Positions 19,329-28,738 of a DNA stretch of 64,000 bases are shown here, one piece after another. The position numbers were made by a program, and so were the translations under genes. Under the pieces are notes generated by a model, which had not been told where the DNA came from, made no database searches, and saw only the letters and a list, made by a program, of their open reading frames with translations. Source of the DNA: Streptomyces sp. NBC_01465 (GTDB lineage: Bacteria; Actinomycetota; Actinomycetes; Streptomycetales; Streptomycetaceae); NCBI RefSeq assembly GCF_036227325.1, contig NZ_CP109467.1, forward strand, positions 992,001 through 1,056,000. The letters run 5' to 3'. The number at the start of each line of letters is the position of its first letter. The first letter of the stretch is position 1.

Positions 19329-20798
19329 ATGACCGATTCAACGTCGAACGATCGCGTCGGCACCGTAGAAACCCGAGGGATCGAGCCGGTCCCCGACAGC
19401 GAGCGTCACGGCCATGCGGGCCAGATGTTCTGGACCTGGTTCGCCGCCAACATCTCCCTCCTCGGGCTGCCGCTCGGCGCCTCCCTCGTCGCCTTCCGCG
19501 GGCTGAACATCTGGCAGGCGGCGCTGGTCGCCGTCGCCGGATCCTTCGGATCGTTCGCGCTGGTGGGGGCGCTCAGCCTGGCGGGCAAGAAGGGCGGGGC
19601 GCCCGCGCTCACGCTCTCCCGTGCGACCTTCGGACAGCGCGGCAACGTCGGCCCGACCGTGGTCACCTGGCTGAGCCGGGTCGGCTGGGAGACCATCACC
19701 ACCACGACCGCCGCGTACGCCCTGCTCGCGCTGCTCGGCGTCGCCTTCGGCGTGGACCAGAACAACTTCCTCACCATTGTCTGTCTGCTCGTCTTCATCG
19801 CCTGCACCCTGCTCATCAGCGGCCTCGGCCACGCCACGATCATGTGGATCAACAAGTGGGCCACCGTCGCCTTCGGCGTGCTGAACCTGATCGTGATGGG
19901 CTTCCTCGTCGCCACCGTCGACTGGACCAAGGTCCTGGACGCTCCGGCCGGCGCCACCAGCGGCGTCATCGGGGGCATCGGTTTCATCGCCGCCGGTACG
20001 GGCATCGGCTGGGCCAACGCCGGTGCGGACTACGCCCGTTACCTGCCCCGCTCGATCCCCGGCGGCCGCCTCGTCACCGCCTCTGCGTTCGGCGCGGGCA
20101 TCCCCCTGGTGCTGCTGATCTCGCTCGGCTCGCTGCTCACCGCGGGCGACCCGACGCTCGCCACCGCCTCCGACCCGGTCGCGGCCATCAACGCGATGCT
20201 GCCGTCCTGGATGGCGATCCCGTACCTCATCGCCGCGTTCGGCGGACTCCTGATGTCGAACCACCTGTCGACGTACTCGGCCGGACTCACCATGATCACG
20301 CTGGGGCTGAAGGTCCCGCGCGCCTGGGCCGTCTGCATCGACGTCGTGGTGATGTTCCTCGGCGGCATCTACTTCATGCTGATCGCCGGTGACTTCTACG
20401 GCCCCTTCACCACCTTCCTCACCCTCCTCGCCGTCCCGATCTCCGCCTGGATCGGGGTGATCGGAGTGGACATGCTGCGCGGCCGCGAGTACGACCCGGC
20501 CGGCCTCATGGACACCACCCGCACCAGTCGTTACTGGTACTCCGGCGGCTTCAACCTCCCGGCGGTCACCGCCTGGGTCGCCGCGATCGTCTGCGGACTG
20601 CTCTTCACCTCCGCCGCGACCAGCGCCGACGACGTCTGGTTCAAGGGCCCGCTCACCGACACCTGGCTCGGCGAGAACGGCCTCGGCTGGGCGATCGCCA
20701 TCGTCGTCGGCGCGCTGCTGTACGCGGTCCTCGGCCGCCGTGCCTCCGTCACCGACGTCCCGTCCTCCCCCGCCCCTCTCGAGGAAGCCGTCCGATGA
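19329..20798 (+). CDS. NCS1-family cytosine/purine-type permease
   Basis: A 489-residue permease with about 12 membrane spans. N-terminal family sequence includes EPVPDSERHGHAGQMFWTWFAANISLLGLPLGASL, and GTGIGWANAGADYARYLPR is a typical NCS1 mid-protein block. It imports a nucleobase, nucleoside or related compound with protons or sodium. ATG at 19329 follows AAGGAGGT by 6 nt. It overlaps the PfkB kinase gene (ATGA). The exact substrate is unknown. Confidence 0.88.
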   Translation: MTDSTSNDRVGTVETRGIEPVPDSERHGHAGQMFWTWFAANISLLGLPLGASLVAFRGLNIWQAALVAVAGSFGSFALVGALSLAGKKGGAPALTLSRATFGQRGNVGPTVVTWLSRVGWETITTTTAAYALLALLGVAFGVDQNNFLTIVCLLVFIACTLLISGLGHATIMWINKWATVAFGVLNLIVMGFLVATVDWTKVLDAPAGATSGVIGGIGFIAAGTGIGWANAGADYARYLPRSIPGGRLVTASAFGAGIPLVLLISLGSLLTAGDPTLATASDPVAAINAMLPSWMAIPYLIAAFGGLLMSNHLSTYSAGLTMITLGLKVPRAWAVCIDVVVMFLGGIYFMLIAGDFYGPFTTFLTLLAVPISAWIGVIGVDMLRGREYDPAGLMDTTRTSRYWYSGGFNLPAVTAWVAAIVCGLLFTSAATSADDVWFKGPLTDTWLGENGLGWAIAIVVGALLYAVLGRRASVTDVPSSPAPLEEAVR

Positions 20799-21763
20799 GC
20801 AACTCCCCCAGCCCCCGACTCGTCCTCGCCGGAAACGTCATCGCCGACCTCGTCATCGAGGTCCCGGCCCTCCCCGAGCGCGGCGGCGACGTCATCGGCA
20901 CCCGCACCGAACTCACGGCGGGCGGCGGGTTCAACACCCTCGTCGCGGCGCGCAGGCTCGGCGCGGAGGCGGTCTTCGCCGGGCTGCACGGGACCGGTCC
21001 GTACGGCGATCTCGTGCGCGCCTCCCTGGCGGCCGAGAGCGTGGAGACGATGCTGCCGGTCCGCGAGGACGGCGACACCAGCTTCTGCGTGGCGCTGGTG
21101 GACGCGGGCGGCGAGCGGACCTTCGTGACCAGCTTCGGAGTCGACGCCCACCTCACCGAGGCCGAACTGGCCGTGGTGACCGGCAAGTTGAGGCCCGACG
21201 ACATGGTGCAGCTCTCCGGCTACGGCCTGGTCACCCCGGTCAACGGCCCGCTCCTGTCCCGCTTCGCCGCGCAGCTGCCGCCCTCCCTCACGGTCTGCTT
21301 CGACCCCGCGCCGCTGGTCGCCGACATCCCCGCGGAGCTCCTGGACCCGGTCCTCGCCCGTACCGACTGGCTGAGCTGCAACGCCCGCGAGGGCCGGCTG
21401 CTGACCGGGCGCGACGACCCCGCGCAGGCCGTCGCCGCCCTGCGGGAGAGGCTGTCCCCCGGTGCGGGGATCCTGCTGCGCGCCGACAAGGACGGCTGCT
21501 GGCTGGCCGCCCCCGGCGAAGACCCGGTCCACGTCCCGGGGTTCCCGGTCGACGCGGTCGACAGCAACGGCGCGGGCGACGCCCACGTCGGCGCGTTCCT
21601 CGCGCTCCTCGGCCGGGGTCTCGACCCGCTCTCGGCGGCGCGCGGCGCCAATGCGTCGGCGGCGTACGCGGTGACCCGGCGCGGCCCCGCCACCGCACCC
21701 GATCTGGCGCAGCTCATCGCCTTCCTCGGCGACGATCCGCTGGCCGCCCAGCTGTCGGTGTAG
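20795..21763 (+). CDS. PfkB-family carbohydrate/nucleoside kinase
   Basis: A 322-residue kinase with the PfkB start VLAGNVIADLVIEVPALPERGGDVI, a glycine-rich GGGFNTLVAARRLG (substrate motif, about 45) and the catalytic VDSNGAGDAHVGAFLALL (anion hole and catalytic Asp, about 250). It likely phosphorylates a ribose or nucleoside released by the DraG-like enzyme. It overlaps the permease stop (ATGA) and ends the operon. Confidence 0.88.
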   Translation: MSNSPSPRLVLAGNVIADLVIEVPALPERGGDVIGTRTELTAGGGFNTLVAARRLGAEAVFAGLHGTGPYGDLVRASLAAESVETMLPVREDGDTSFCVALVDAGGERTFVTSFGVDAHLTEAELAVVTGKLRPDDMVQLSGYGLVTPVNGPLLSRFAAQLPPSLTVCFDPAPLVADIPAELLDPVLARTDWLSCNAREGRLLTGRDDPAQAVAALRERLSPGAGILLRADKDGCWLAAPGEDPVHVPGFPVDAVDSNGAGDAHVGAFLALLGRGLDPLSAARGANASAAYAVTRRGPATAPDLAQLIAFLGDDPLAAQLSV

Positions 21764-21820
21764 GGACCACATAACGAGACGCTGTTGCGGCACGGTGCGG
21801 TGAGGGCGTTGCATCGCGCC

Positions 21821-22834
21821 GTGCAGACTGATCAGGCAATACCCCGTACCGCCCCCGCTTCCACCGACCGCGCGGCCCGCCGCGCGGTCACCGTCTTCCC
21901 GGTCCTCGTGCTCGTCGCGGGCGCGGCGGGTCTCGCTTTCCCCGACGCTTTCGCGGGGTGGAAGACGAACGTTCCTTACCTGCTCGGCGTGGTGATGTTC
22001 TGTATGGGACTGACCATGACCGCGGTCGATTTCCAGGGCGTGCTGAAGCGCCCCTGGGCCGTGGGCCTCGGCCTCGTCGCCCACTACGTGATCATGCCGG
22101 GCCTGGGCTGGCTCATCGCCCACGCGCTGAACCTCTCGCCCCAACTGGCCGCCGGCGTCATCCTGGTGGGCTGCGCGCCCAGCGGCACGGCGTCCAATGT
22201 CGTCACGTATCTCGCGCGCGGCGACGTCGCCCTGTCCGTCTCGGTGGCCACCGTCTCGACCGTCCTCGCCCCGCTGGTCACTCCCCCGCTGACGCTGCTC
22301 CTGGCGGGCGAGTACCTCCCCGTCGACGCGGGCTCGATGGTGACCGACATCCTCAAGACCGTGCTGCTGCCGGTCCTGGCGGGTCTGGCCGTACGGTTCT
22401 TCGCGGGCCGCTACATCGCCCGCGTACTCGGCGCGCTCCCCTGGCTGTCGGCCGTCGCCATCGCCGTCATCGTGGTGATCGTCGTCGCGGGCAGCGCGGC
22501 GGCGATCAAGTCGGCGGCGGCGATGGTGCTGCTGGCCGTCGTCCTGCACAACGGCCTCGGCCTGCTGCTCGGTTACGGGGCCGGGAAGGCGGCCCGGCTC
22601 GGGAAGCCCGCGAGCCGGGCGATGGCGTTCGAGGTGGGGATGCAGAACTCCGGTCTGGCCGCCTCGCTCGCCACCGCCCATTTCAGCCCGCTCGCCGCCC
22701 TGCCCGCGGCGATCTTCTCGGTCTGGCACAACGTGTCGGGGGCGCTGGTCGCCGCCTTCATGTCGTACCGGGCCAGGAAGAGCGAGAGTCAGGACGCGTT
22801 CGGGCCGACGTCCGCCGTCGTGAGCGGACGGTAG
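21821..22834 (+). CDS. Bile acid:sodium symporter (BASS)-family transporter
   Basis: A 337-residue transporter with about ten membrane spans. Family blocks include YLLGVVMFCMGLTMTAVDFQGVLKRPW, GVILVGCAPSGTASNVVTYLARGDVALSVS (core G-CAPGG-like) and FEVGMQNSGLAASLATAHFSP. It probably imports an organic anion such as a keto acid or bile-acid-like compound. The start is uncertain: GTG 21821 is used; the frame reaches TTG 21785. It overlaps the convergent PL6-like gene by 46 bp. Confidence 0.82.
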   Translation: MQTDQAIPRTAPASTDRAARRAVTVFPVLVLVAGAAGLAFPDAFAGWKTNVPYLLGVVMFCMGLTMTAVDFQGVLKRPWAVGLGLVAHYVIMPGLGWLIAHALNLSPQLAAGVILVGCAPSGTASNVVTYLARGDVALSVSVATVSTVLAPLVTPPLTLLLAGEYLPVDAGSMVTDILKTVLLPVLAGLAVRFFAGRYIARVLGALPWLSAVAIAVIVVIVVAGSAAAIKSAAAMVLLAVVLHNGLGLLLGYGAGKAARLGKPASRAMAFEVGMQNSGLAASLATAHFSPLAALPAAIFSVWHNVSGALVAAFMSYRARKSESQDAFGPTSAVVSGR

Positions 22835-24204
22835 AGCGCGGTCGCGGTCGTGTACTCGTCGCAGCCGATGTCCCTGGCCGTGCCGCGTGCGTTGCCCTCG
22901 ATGTCGTACGTGACCGCGTCCGTCGCGAACGTGGCCGCGCCGATCGCCGGGCTGGCGGACGACAGCCGGGCGATGCCGTCGGCGCCCGTCACCAGCTTCG
23001 GGTCGGTGCGGGTGTAGGTGCCGGCGGGGATGTTCCCGTCGGCGGCCGCGCCGGAGAGCATGTTGCTCTGCCAGGTGAAGCGGACCGTCGTCGCCATCGC
23101 CACCAGATCGCCGGAGTCGCCGACGAGGAGGTTGTCGGCGATGGTGCAGTCGCGCGGCTCTTCGGTGCGCTGGGTCTCGCCCGCGAGGGTCTTGGCGTTG
23201 CCCAGCAGGGTGTTGTGGACCACGGTCACGCGGTCGGGGGCGTCGTTGCCGGTACGGGACGTCGACGGCTCGCCGACGTAGTGGTCGCGCTCCGTGCCGC
23301 TGCCGATGATCAGGGCCGTACCGGAGAGGCCGGAGACGTAGTTGTTGACGATCAGGTGGTCGTTTCCGTAGATGCGTATCCCCTCCTGGCCGTCGAGGAT
23401 CCAGTTGCTGTCGACCGTGGTGTCGTTGCCGTGGCGCAGGACGATGCCGCCCTTGCTGTCGCGGATCGTGTTGCGGCGGACGAAGTTGCCGGAGGACTTG
23501 ACCGAGATGGCTTCCGGGTCGCCGTTGCACCGCTCGAAGAGGTTCAGTTCGACGGTGGCCTCCGCGTCCGAGAGCGCGCGCGGGCTCACACCGAGGCGGA
23601 TCGGCTCGCCGCCGTTGTCGCCGGTGAAGGAGTGGTCGGAGAAGTAGTTCTTGGAGATCAGGACCTTGTAGGCCATCTTGTCCGTGTCCGCGCCCTCCAC
23701 CCCGAGCATGATCCCCAGCTGGGACTTGTTGTGGAAGTGGTTGCGGTCGATCTTGCTGTAGTCGCCCCGGACCATGACCCAGTGGAGTCCGCTGATGTCG
23801 GCGAGCTGGAAGTCGTTGCGGGTGAGGCGGATGTGCGAGGAGTCCGGCGGGACGTCGAGCGTGGTGCTCTGGCGGAAGGCGAAGCCGGAGAGGGTGACGT
23901 AGCTGGAGCCGCTGAAGACGAAGCTCTGCTTGCCGGTGAGGACGACGCCGCCGCGCGACTGCGCGACGATCGTGATCTCCGAGCCGTCCGTGCCGTGCTT
24001 GTCCGTGATGGTGACGGGCTTGCCGTCCGGTACGGCATAGGTGCCGTTGGCCACGGTGATCACCGTGCCGGGGACCGCGGCGTTGATCGCGGACTGCAGT
24101 GCGGTCAGCGAGGTGACTGTCGTCGCCGCCCTCGCGGAGGCGACGGGAAGGACGACGGCCGTGATGCCGAGCGCGCTTGCGGTGAGGAACGTACGTCGTT
24201 GCAT
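22789..24204 (-). CDS. PL6-family polysaccharide lyase (chondroitinase-B / alginate lyase type), exported
   Basis: A 471-residue exported right-handed beta-helix protein. The signal sequence MQRRTFLTASALGITAVVLPVASARA carries a twin-arginine-like RRTFL. Beta-helix sequence is abundant (LTALQSAINAAVPGTVI, YVTLSGFAFRQST, IDRNHFHNKSQLGIMLGVEG, GGEPIRLGVS, EAISVKSSGNFVRRNT) and fits PL6 enzymes, which break uronic-acid polymers by beta-elimination. ATG at 24204 follows GGAGG. It follows the fucosidase gene by 28 nt in the glycan operon. Substrate unknown. Confidence 0.78.
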   Translation of the reverse strand: MQRRTFLTASALGITAVVLPVASARAATTVTSLTALQSAINAAVPGTVITVANGTYAVPDGKPVTITDKHGTDGSEITIVAQSRGGVVLTGKQSFVFSGSSYVTLSGFAFRQSTTLDVPPDSSHIRLTRNDFQLADISGLHWVMVRGDYSKIDRNHFHNKSQLGIMLGVEGADTDKMAYKVLISKNYFSDHSFTGDNGGEPIRLGVSPRALSDAEATVELNLFERCNGDPEAISVKSSGNFVRRNTIRDSKGGIVLRHGNDTTVDSNWILDGQEGIRIYGNDHLIVNNYVSGLSGTALIIGSGTERDHYVGEPSTSRTGNDAPDRVTVVHNTLLGNAKTLAGETQRTEEPRDCTIADNLLVGDSGDLVAMATTVRFTWQSNMLSGAAADGNIPAGTYTRTDPKLVTGADGIARLSSASPAIGAATFATDAVTYDIEGNARGTARDIGCDEYTTATALYRPLTTADVGPNAS

Positions 24205-24232
24205 GATGCCTCCACAGTGCTGAGCGGACGGG

Positions 24233-25507
24233 TCAGTTGAGGAAGAGCTCGATGACGGGGACAGGGGTCTCGGGCCGGCGTACCGGCAGCTGGAGCGTGA
24301 GCGTGCCGTCGGGCTGGCCGCCCATCCGGGTGTTCTGCGCGGGCTGATCCGGGTCCACCTCGACGCGTACGATTTCCGACGCGTCGCCCAGGAGCTGCGC
24401 GTACCGCACCCGCCCCGCGAGCCCGGGCAGGTGGATGTGGCGCAGCGGCCAGGTGAAGAGGTGCAGATAGAGGCGGTCGCCGCGCTGGGTGTAGCGGCAG
24501 TCGGCGGGCGGCTGGTGCGCCGAGGGGCCGCAGCCGCGTACGGACTTCTCGTGCAGGTCCATCCACCGGCCGATCTCGGCGAGGGTGTCGACGGCGCGCG
24601 GGTCGAAGTCGCCGCGTCCGGTGGGGCCCACGTTCAGGAGCAGGTTGCCGTCCTTGGACACGCCGTCGACGAGCATGCGGATCAGCAGGTCGGCGCTCTT
24701 GAAGTCGACGTTGTCGCGGTCGTAGCCCCAACTGCCGTTCAGGGTCTGGCAGGCCTCCCAGATCACCGGGCGGCCGTTCGCGGTCATCGGTCCCGAGGGC
24801 TGGTACTGCTCGGGGGTGATGAAGTCCCCGGGGATGCCGGTCCGGTCGTTGACCAGGATGTCCGGCTGGAGTTCCCGTACGAGGGCGAGCAGACCGGGTG
24901 CGTCCCAGTCGTCGGCGCCCTTGCCGCCCCAGTACTCCTCGTGGCCGGTGTAGGAGAAGTCGAAGAAGAGGTAGTCGATCGTCCCGTACGAGGTGAGCAA
25001 CTCCCTTACCTGGCCGTGGAGATACGTCCGGTACTCGGCCATGTCCCGGTCCGCCGCCGCCTCGCGATACGCGGCGTCGTCGCGCTGCGGGTGCGTGCCG
25101 TCGACGGGGAAGGACGGGTGGTGCCAGTCGATGAGCGAGTAGTAGAAGCCGACCTTGAGGCCCTCGGCCCGGCAGGCGTCGACGAACGGGCCGAGCAGAT
25201 CGCGGCCGTACGGGGTGTTGGTGACCTTGTAGTCGGTGAGGGCGCTGTCCCAGAGGCAGAAGCCGTCGTGGTGCTTGGTGGTGAGGACGACGTACCGCAT
25301 TCCGGTGGCCTTGGCGGTCCTGGCCCACTGGACGGGGTCGTAGCGGTCGGGGTCGAAGTGGTCGAAGTAGACCTGGTACTGCTCGTCGGTCAGCCGCTCC
25401 CGGTTCTTGACCCACTCGTGGCGGGCCGGGAGTGCGTACAGACCCCAGTGGACGAAGAGGCCGAATCGGTCGTGGGTGAACCAGGTGGTGTCGCTGCGCG
25501 CACTCAA
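24233..25507 (-). CDS. Alpha-L-fucosidase-like glycoside hydrolase (GH29)
   Basis: A 424-residue cytoplasmic enzyme with no signal peptide. The N-terminal GH29 sequence is clear: WFTHDRFGLFVHWGLYALPARHEWVKN and YVVLTTKHHDGFCLWDS. The predicted nucleophile lies in DYLFFDFSY (about 186). It releases L-fucose from the ends of oligosaccharides. TTG at 25507 was chosen because AAGGAG lies 8 nt upstream. It sits behind an ABC sugar permease, so oligosaccharides are probably imported and trimmed inside. Confidence 0.85.
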   Translation of the reverse strand: MSARSDTTWFTHDRFGLFVHWGLYALPARHEWVKNRERLTDEQYQVYFDHFDPDRYDPVQWARTAKATGMRYVVLTTKHHDGFCLWDSALTDYKVTNTPYGRDLLGPFVDACRAEGLKVGFYYSLIDWHHPSFPVDGTHPQRDDAAYREAAADRDMAEYRTYLHGQVRELLTSYGTIDYLFFDFSYTGHEEYWGGKGADDWDAPGLLALVRELQPDILVNDRTGIPGDFITPEQYQPSGPMTANGRPVIWEACQTLNGSWGYDRDNVDFKSADLLIRMLVDGVSKDGNLLLNVGPTGRGDFDPRAVDTLAEIGRWMDLHEKSVRGCGPSAHQPPADCRYTQRGDRLYLHLFTWPLRHIHLPGLAGRVRYAQLLGDASEIVRVEVDPDQPAQNTRMGGQPDGTLTLQLPVRRPETPVPVIELFLN

Positions 25508-25543
25508 CGTGCCGCTCCTTGAAGGGTGTTGGTGGGAGGCCGG

Positions 25544-26410
25544 TCAGCCCTTGAGCGCGCCGGAGGTCAGGCCCTGGACGAACGAGCGCTGGAAGAAGAG
25601 GAAGACGATCACCGAGGGCAGCAGCGCGAGCAGCGATGCGGCCATCACCACGCCCGGGGTGACCGAGGGGTCGATCCGCAGGGTCCGCAGGGCGAGGGGC
25701 AGGGTGTACGAGGAGGAGTCGGTGGCCACCAGGAGGGGCAGCAGGTACTGGTCCCAGATCATGGTGAAGCCGAAGACCCCGATGACGCCGAGCGCCGGCT
25801 TGCACATCGGAAGGATGATCTGGGCGAAGATCCGCAGGTCACCGGCGCCGTCGATGCGGGCGGCCTCTTCGAGTTCGCGCGGCACGTCCTTCATGAACTC
25901 GGTCATCACGAGGATGGAGAACGCCCAGGCGCCGAGCGGCACGATCATCCCGGCGAGGGTGCCGATGAGGTTGAAGTGGACCACCGGCAGGTCGGCGAGG
26001 ATCAGCGAGAGCGGGATGGCGAGGATCTCCTCGGGCAGCATCAGCGTCGCGAGGATGGCGACCATCACGACGGTCATGCCGCGGAACTTCTTCCTGGCCA
26101 GCGCGTAGCCCGCGAGGACCGAGACGGCGACCTGGAGGAGCAGCCCGCCGCCGACGACGAAGAAGGAGTTGAGGAGGTACTTCAGTACGCCCTGGTCGAA
26201 GGCGGTCCTGAAGTTGTCCAGGGTGGCACCCGAGGGGATGAGGCTGAGCTGCGTGGGGTCCTTGACGTGGTTGAACGCGCTGACGAGCAGGGCGAGCAGC
26301 GGGCCCGCGAAGACGATCAGGACGAGGGCGTACGTGACCGCCTTCACCACTCTGCCGCCGATGCTCCGGCTCTCGGTGAGCCCCAGCGCGGTCTCGGTCG
26401 GCGCGCTCAT
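25544..26410 (-). CDS. Carbohydrate ABC transporter permease (MalG-like)
   Basis: A 288-residue inner-membrane permease with about six spans. The EAA loop EEAARIDGAGDLRIFAQIILPMCKPAL (about 187) contacts the ATPase. The N-terminal block RVVKAVTYALVLIVFAGPLLALLVSAF and the conserved end IVFLFFQRSFVQGLTSGALKG are typical of CUT1 systems. It overlaps the first permease (ATGA at 26407-26410). No ATPase gene is present; the shared MsiK-type ATPase known in Streptomyces may serve it. Confidence 0.9.
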   Translation of the reverse strand: MSAPTETALGLTESRSIGGRVVKAVTYALVLIVFAGPLLALLVSAFNHVKDPTQLSLIPSGATLDNFRTAFDQGVLKYLLNSFFVVGGGLLLQVAVSVLAGYALARKKFRGMTVVMVAILATLMLPEEILAIPLSLILADLPVVHFNLIGTLAGMIVPLGAWAFSILVMTEFMKDVPRELEEAARIDGAGDLRIFAQIILPMCKPALGVIGVFGFTMIWDQYLLPLLVATDSSSYTLPLALRTLRIDPSVTPGVVMAASLLALLPSVIVFLFFQRSFVQGLTSGALKG

Positions 26411-27372
26411 TCGTTACCCCTCCGTCGGAACAGGTGGACGCAGACGGTCAGGACGAGCGTCGCGAGGAACAGCAGGACGGCGCCGGCCGCGCCGACTCCG
26501 AGCCGGTTCTGTTCGAGACCCAGCTTGTAGATGAGCGTCATGACGACTTCGGTGGAGCCGTCAGGGCCTCCGTTGGTGAGGAGGAAGACCTCGGTGAAGA
26601 CGCGCAGTCCGCGGATGGCGGCGAGGATGAAGAGGATCGAGAAGACGGAGCGCAGTCCGGGCACGGTGACGTGGCGGATGCGCTGGAAGCGGCCCGCGCC
26701 GTCGACCTTGGCGGCCTCGTAGAGACCGCGGTCGACGCTCCCCAGACCCGCGAGGAAGATCATCATGTCGTAGGGCGCGCCCCGCCAGATGCCGGTGACC
26801 ATGATGGAGGCCATCGAGGTGTGCGGATCGTTGATGAACCCCGAGGGGCTCGAACCGAACAGCCCCAGCAGGGAGTTGATCATTCCGTCGCCGGTGGGGT
26901 GGTACATGATCCGCCAGAGTTCGGCGACGACGGCGATCGGTACGACGACGGGGAGGAAGGCCGCCGAGCGGATGAAGCCGAGCCGGCGGCTCTGGCCCTC
27001 CATCAGCAGCGCGAGCGCGAGGCCGAGCACGAGGCAGCCCGCGGTCTGTCCGACGGCGAGCACGACGGTGTGCCAGGCGGCCTCGCGGAAGCCGTCCGAG
27101 GTCAGGACCGTCTTGTAGTTGTCGGCGCCGACCCACTTGTTGCCGAGGTAGGGCTGAACCTCCTGGAACGACATGGTGATCGCGTTGAACATCGGGATGA
27201 ACTTGAAGTACAGGAAGAGGAGCAGCGCCGGGGCCAGGAACAGCCAGGGCGTCCACCAGCGTCCTGCCCTGCGGCTGCGCCGCGGCCGGCTCTTCGCCGC
27301 CGGCACCGCGGTGGGCCGGGCGCCCGCGACGGCGGAACCGTTCGCGGACGGCCGTACCTGGTCGACGCTCAT
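26407..27372 (-). CDS. Carbohydrate ABC transporter permease (MalF-like)
   Basis: A 321-residue inner-membrane permease. An N-terminal basic tail precedes LFLAPALLLFLYFKFIPMFNAITMSFQE, and the EAA loop is EAAKVDGAGRFQRIRHVTVPGLRSVF (about 220). It forms the channel with the permease at 25544. ATG at 27372 overlaps the binding-protein stop (ATGA). Confidence 0.9.
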   Translation of the reverse strand: MSVDQVRPSANGSAVAGARPTAVPAAKSRPRRSRRAGRWWTPWLFLAPALLLFLYFKFIPMFNAITMSFQEVQPYLGNKWVGADNYKTVLTSDGFREAAWHTVVLAVGQTAGCLVLGLALALLMEGQSRRLGFIRSAAFLPVVVPIAVVAELWRIMYHPTGDGMINSLLGLFGSSPSGFINDPHTSMASIMVTGIWRGAPYDMMIFLAGLGSVDRGLYEAAKVDGAGRFQRIRHVTVPGLRSVFSILFILAAIRGLRVFTEVFLLTNGGPDGSTEVVMTLIYKLGLEQNRLGVGAAGAVLLFLATLVLTVCVHLFRRRGNE

Positions 27373-28697
27373 GACGCGGCGATCCCCTGCTCCTCGAGGA
27401 CGCCCTGGAGCTTGGAGTCGAGCTCCTTCAGCTTGGACGCGGTGTCGATCCCGCAGTCGGCCACCAGGGCGTTGACGGTGTCGGCCGTCGCCTGGCGCAC
27501 GGGCGTCCAGTTGGGGATCGACGGGGCGTAGCGGCCCGAGGTGCTGTAGATGTCGGCGTACGTCTTCCAGCGCGCGTCGGGGCGCTCCTTGGTGATGTCG
27601 ACGGTCTTGTTGACCGGCAGCTGCACGATGTTGCCCTCGGTGCCCTGCATGCCGAGCTTCTGGCCCTCGGCGGAGACCGCGTAGTCGGCGAAGGCGTCCT
27701 GGCCCGCCTGGTTGTCCGAGCCGGCCATCAGATAGACCGATCCGCCCTCGGCGAGCACGGTGGCGTCCTTGGGGCCCTTGGGCATGGGGACGACCTCGTA
27801 CTTGTCCTTGCCCAGCGACTTGTCGAAGCGCGGGAGGAGGTACGGGCCGACCACGTACATGCCGGCCTTGCCCGCCTCGAACGTCTCGTTGGTCGGCGGG
27901 GTGTCCATGGTGACGGCGCCGGGCTGGATGGCCTTGTCCTTGCAGCCGAGGTCGCGGAACCACTGGACGGCCTTGGTCGCCTCGGGGGTCTCCATGGACG
28001 GCTTGTACTTGCCGCCGCCGGTCTCCGTGATGAAGTCGCCGCCCGCCGCCCAGAGGAAGTTGGAGAAGTACCAGGAGGCGTAGCCGCGCTTGGTGGAGAG
28101 CGGGGCGGCGAGCCCGGCGGTGTCCTGCTTGCCGTTGCCGTCGGGGTCCTTGGTGGTGAACTCCTTGGCCATGGCGGTGAATTCGTCCCAGTTCTGCGGG
28201 ACCTTCAGGCCGAGCTTCTCGCGCCAGTCCTTGCGGATCAGCAGGGCGCTGGCCTGGGCGGAGTAGGGCAGTCCGTACTGCTTGCCGTCGGCGCTCTTGC
28301 CGGAGGCGAGGCCGCTGTCGGCTATGTCCTTGCTGTTCTTGATCTTGTCGAGGTCGATCTCGCGGAGCAGGCCCTGGCTGTGCAGCGTGCCGAGCTGGGA
28401 GACGTCGTTGAGGACGATGTCGGGGAGGTTCTTCTGGGCCGCACGCTGCTGGAGCTTGGTCTCGAAGTCGTCGAAGATCGCGGTGACCTTGACCTTCTTG
28501 CCGGTGGCCTTCTCGAATCCCGCCGCCAGCTTGAGCGTTGCCTTCTCGCCGGGTCCGCCCGGCGTGGTTCTGGTCCAGAGCTCGAGCGGTGCGTCGGGGT
28601 TCTGCTTCGTCTGCGTGCCGGCGGGTCCTGACGAACACCCCGTCAGGAGTACGGCGGACGTGAGGATCCCGGCACCGATCAACCATTGCTTCTGCAT
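27369..28697 (-). CDS. Sugar ABC transporter substrate-binding lipoprotein
   Basis: A 442-residue extracellular binding protein. The lipobox LLTGC is at about residue 21, after a hydrophobic signal. Mid-protein sequence such as WTRTTPGGPGEKATLKLAAGFEKATGKKVKV and GKAGMYVVGPYLLPRFDKSL matches CUT1 solute-binding proteins. It captures an oligosaccharide for the two permeases. It is the first gene of the operon; a LacI-type operator lies at its promoter. Confidence 0.9.
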   Translation of the reverse strand: MQKQWLIGAGILTSAVLLTGCSSGPAGTQTKQNPDAPLELWTRTTPGGPGEKATLKLAAGFEKATGKKVKVTAIFDDFETKLQQRAAQKNLPDIVLNDVSQLGTLHSQGLLREIDLDKIKNSKDIADSGLASGKSADGKQYGLPYSAQASALLIRKDWREKLGLKVPQNWDEFTAMAKEFTTKDPDGNGKQDTAGLAAPLSTKRGYASWYFSNFLWAAGGDFITETGGGKYKPSMETPEATKAVQWFRDLGCKDKAIQPGAVTMDTPPTNETFEAGKAGMYVVGPYLLPRFDKSLGKDKYEVVPMPKGPKDATVLAEGGSVYLMAGSDNQAGQDAFADYAVSAEGQKLGMQGTEGNIVQLPVNKTVDITKERPDARWKTYADIYSTSGRYAPSIPNWTPVRQATADTVNALVADCGIDTASKLKELDSKLQGVLEEQGIAAS

Positions 28698-28738
28698 GAC
28701 GTACTCCCGATCGGATGCATGAACAGCGTTCGCACTTG

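Noticed and set aside
20531..23530. A 999-codon leftward reading frame across the permease, kinase and BASS genes
   Set aside because: Low-complexity composition, spans several real genes in the opposite strand and lacks any conserved motif.
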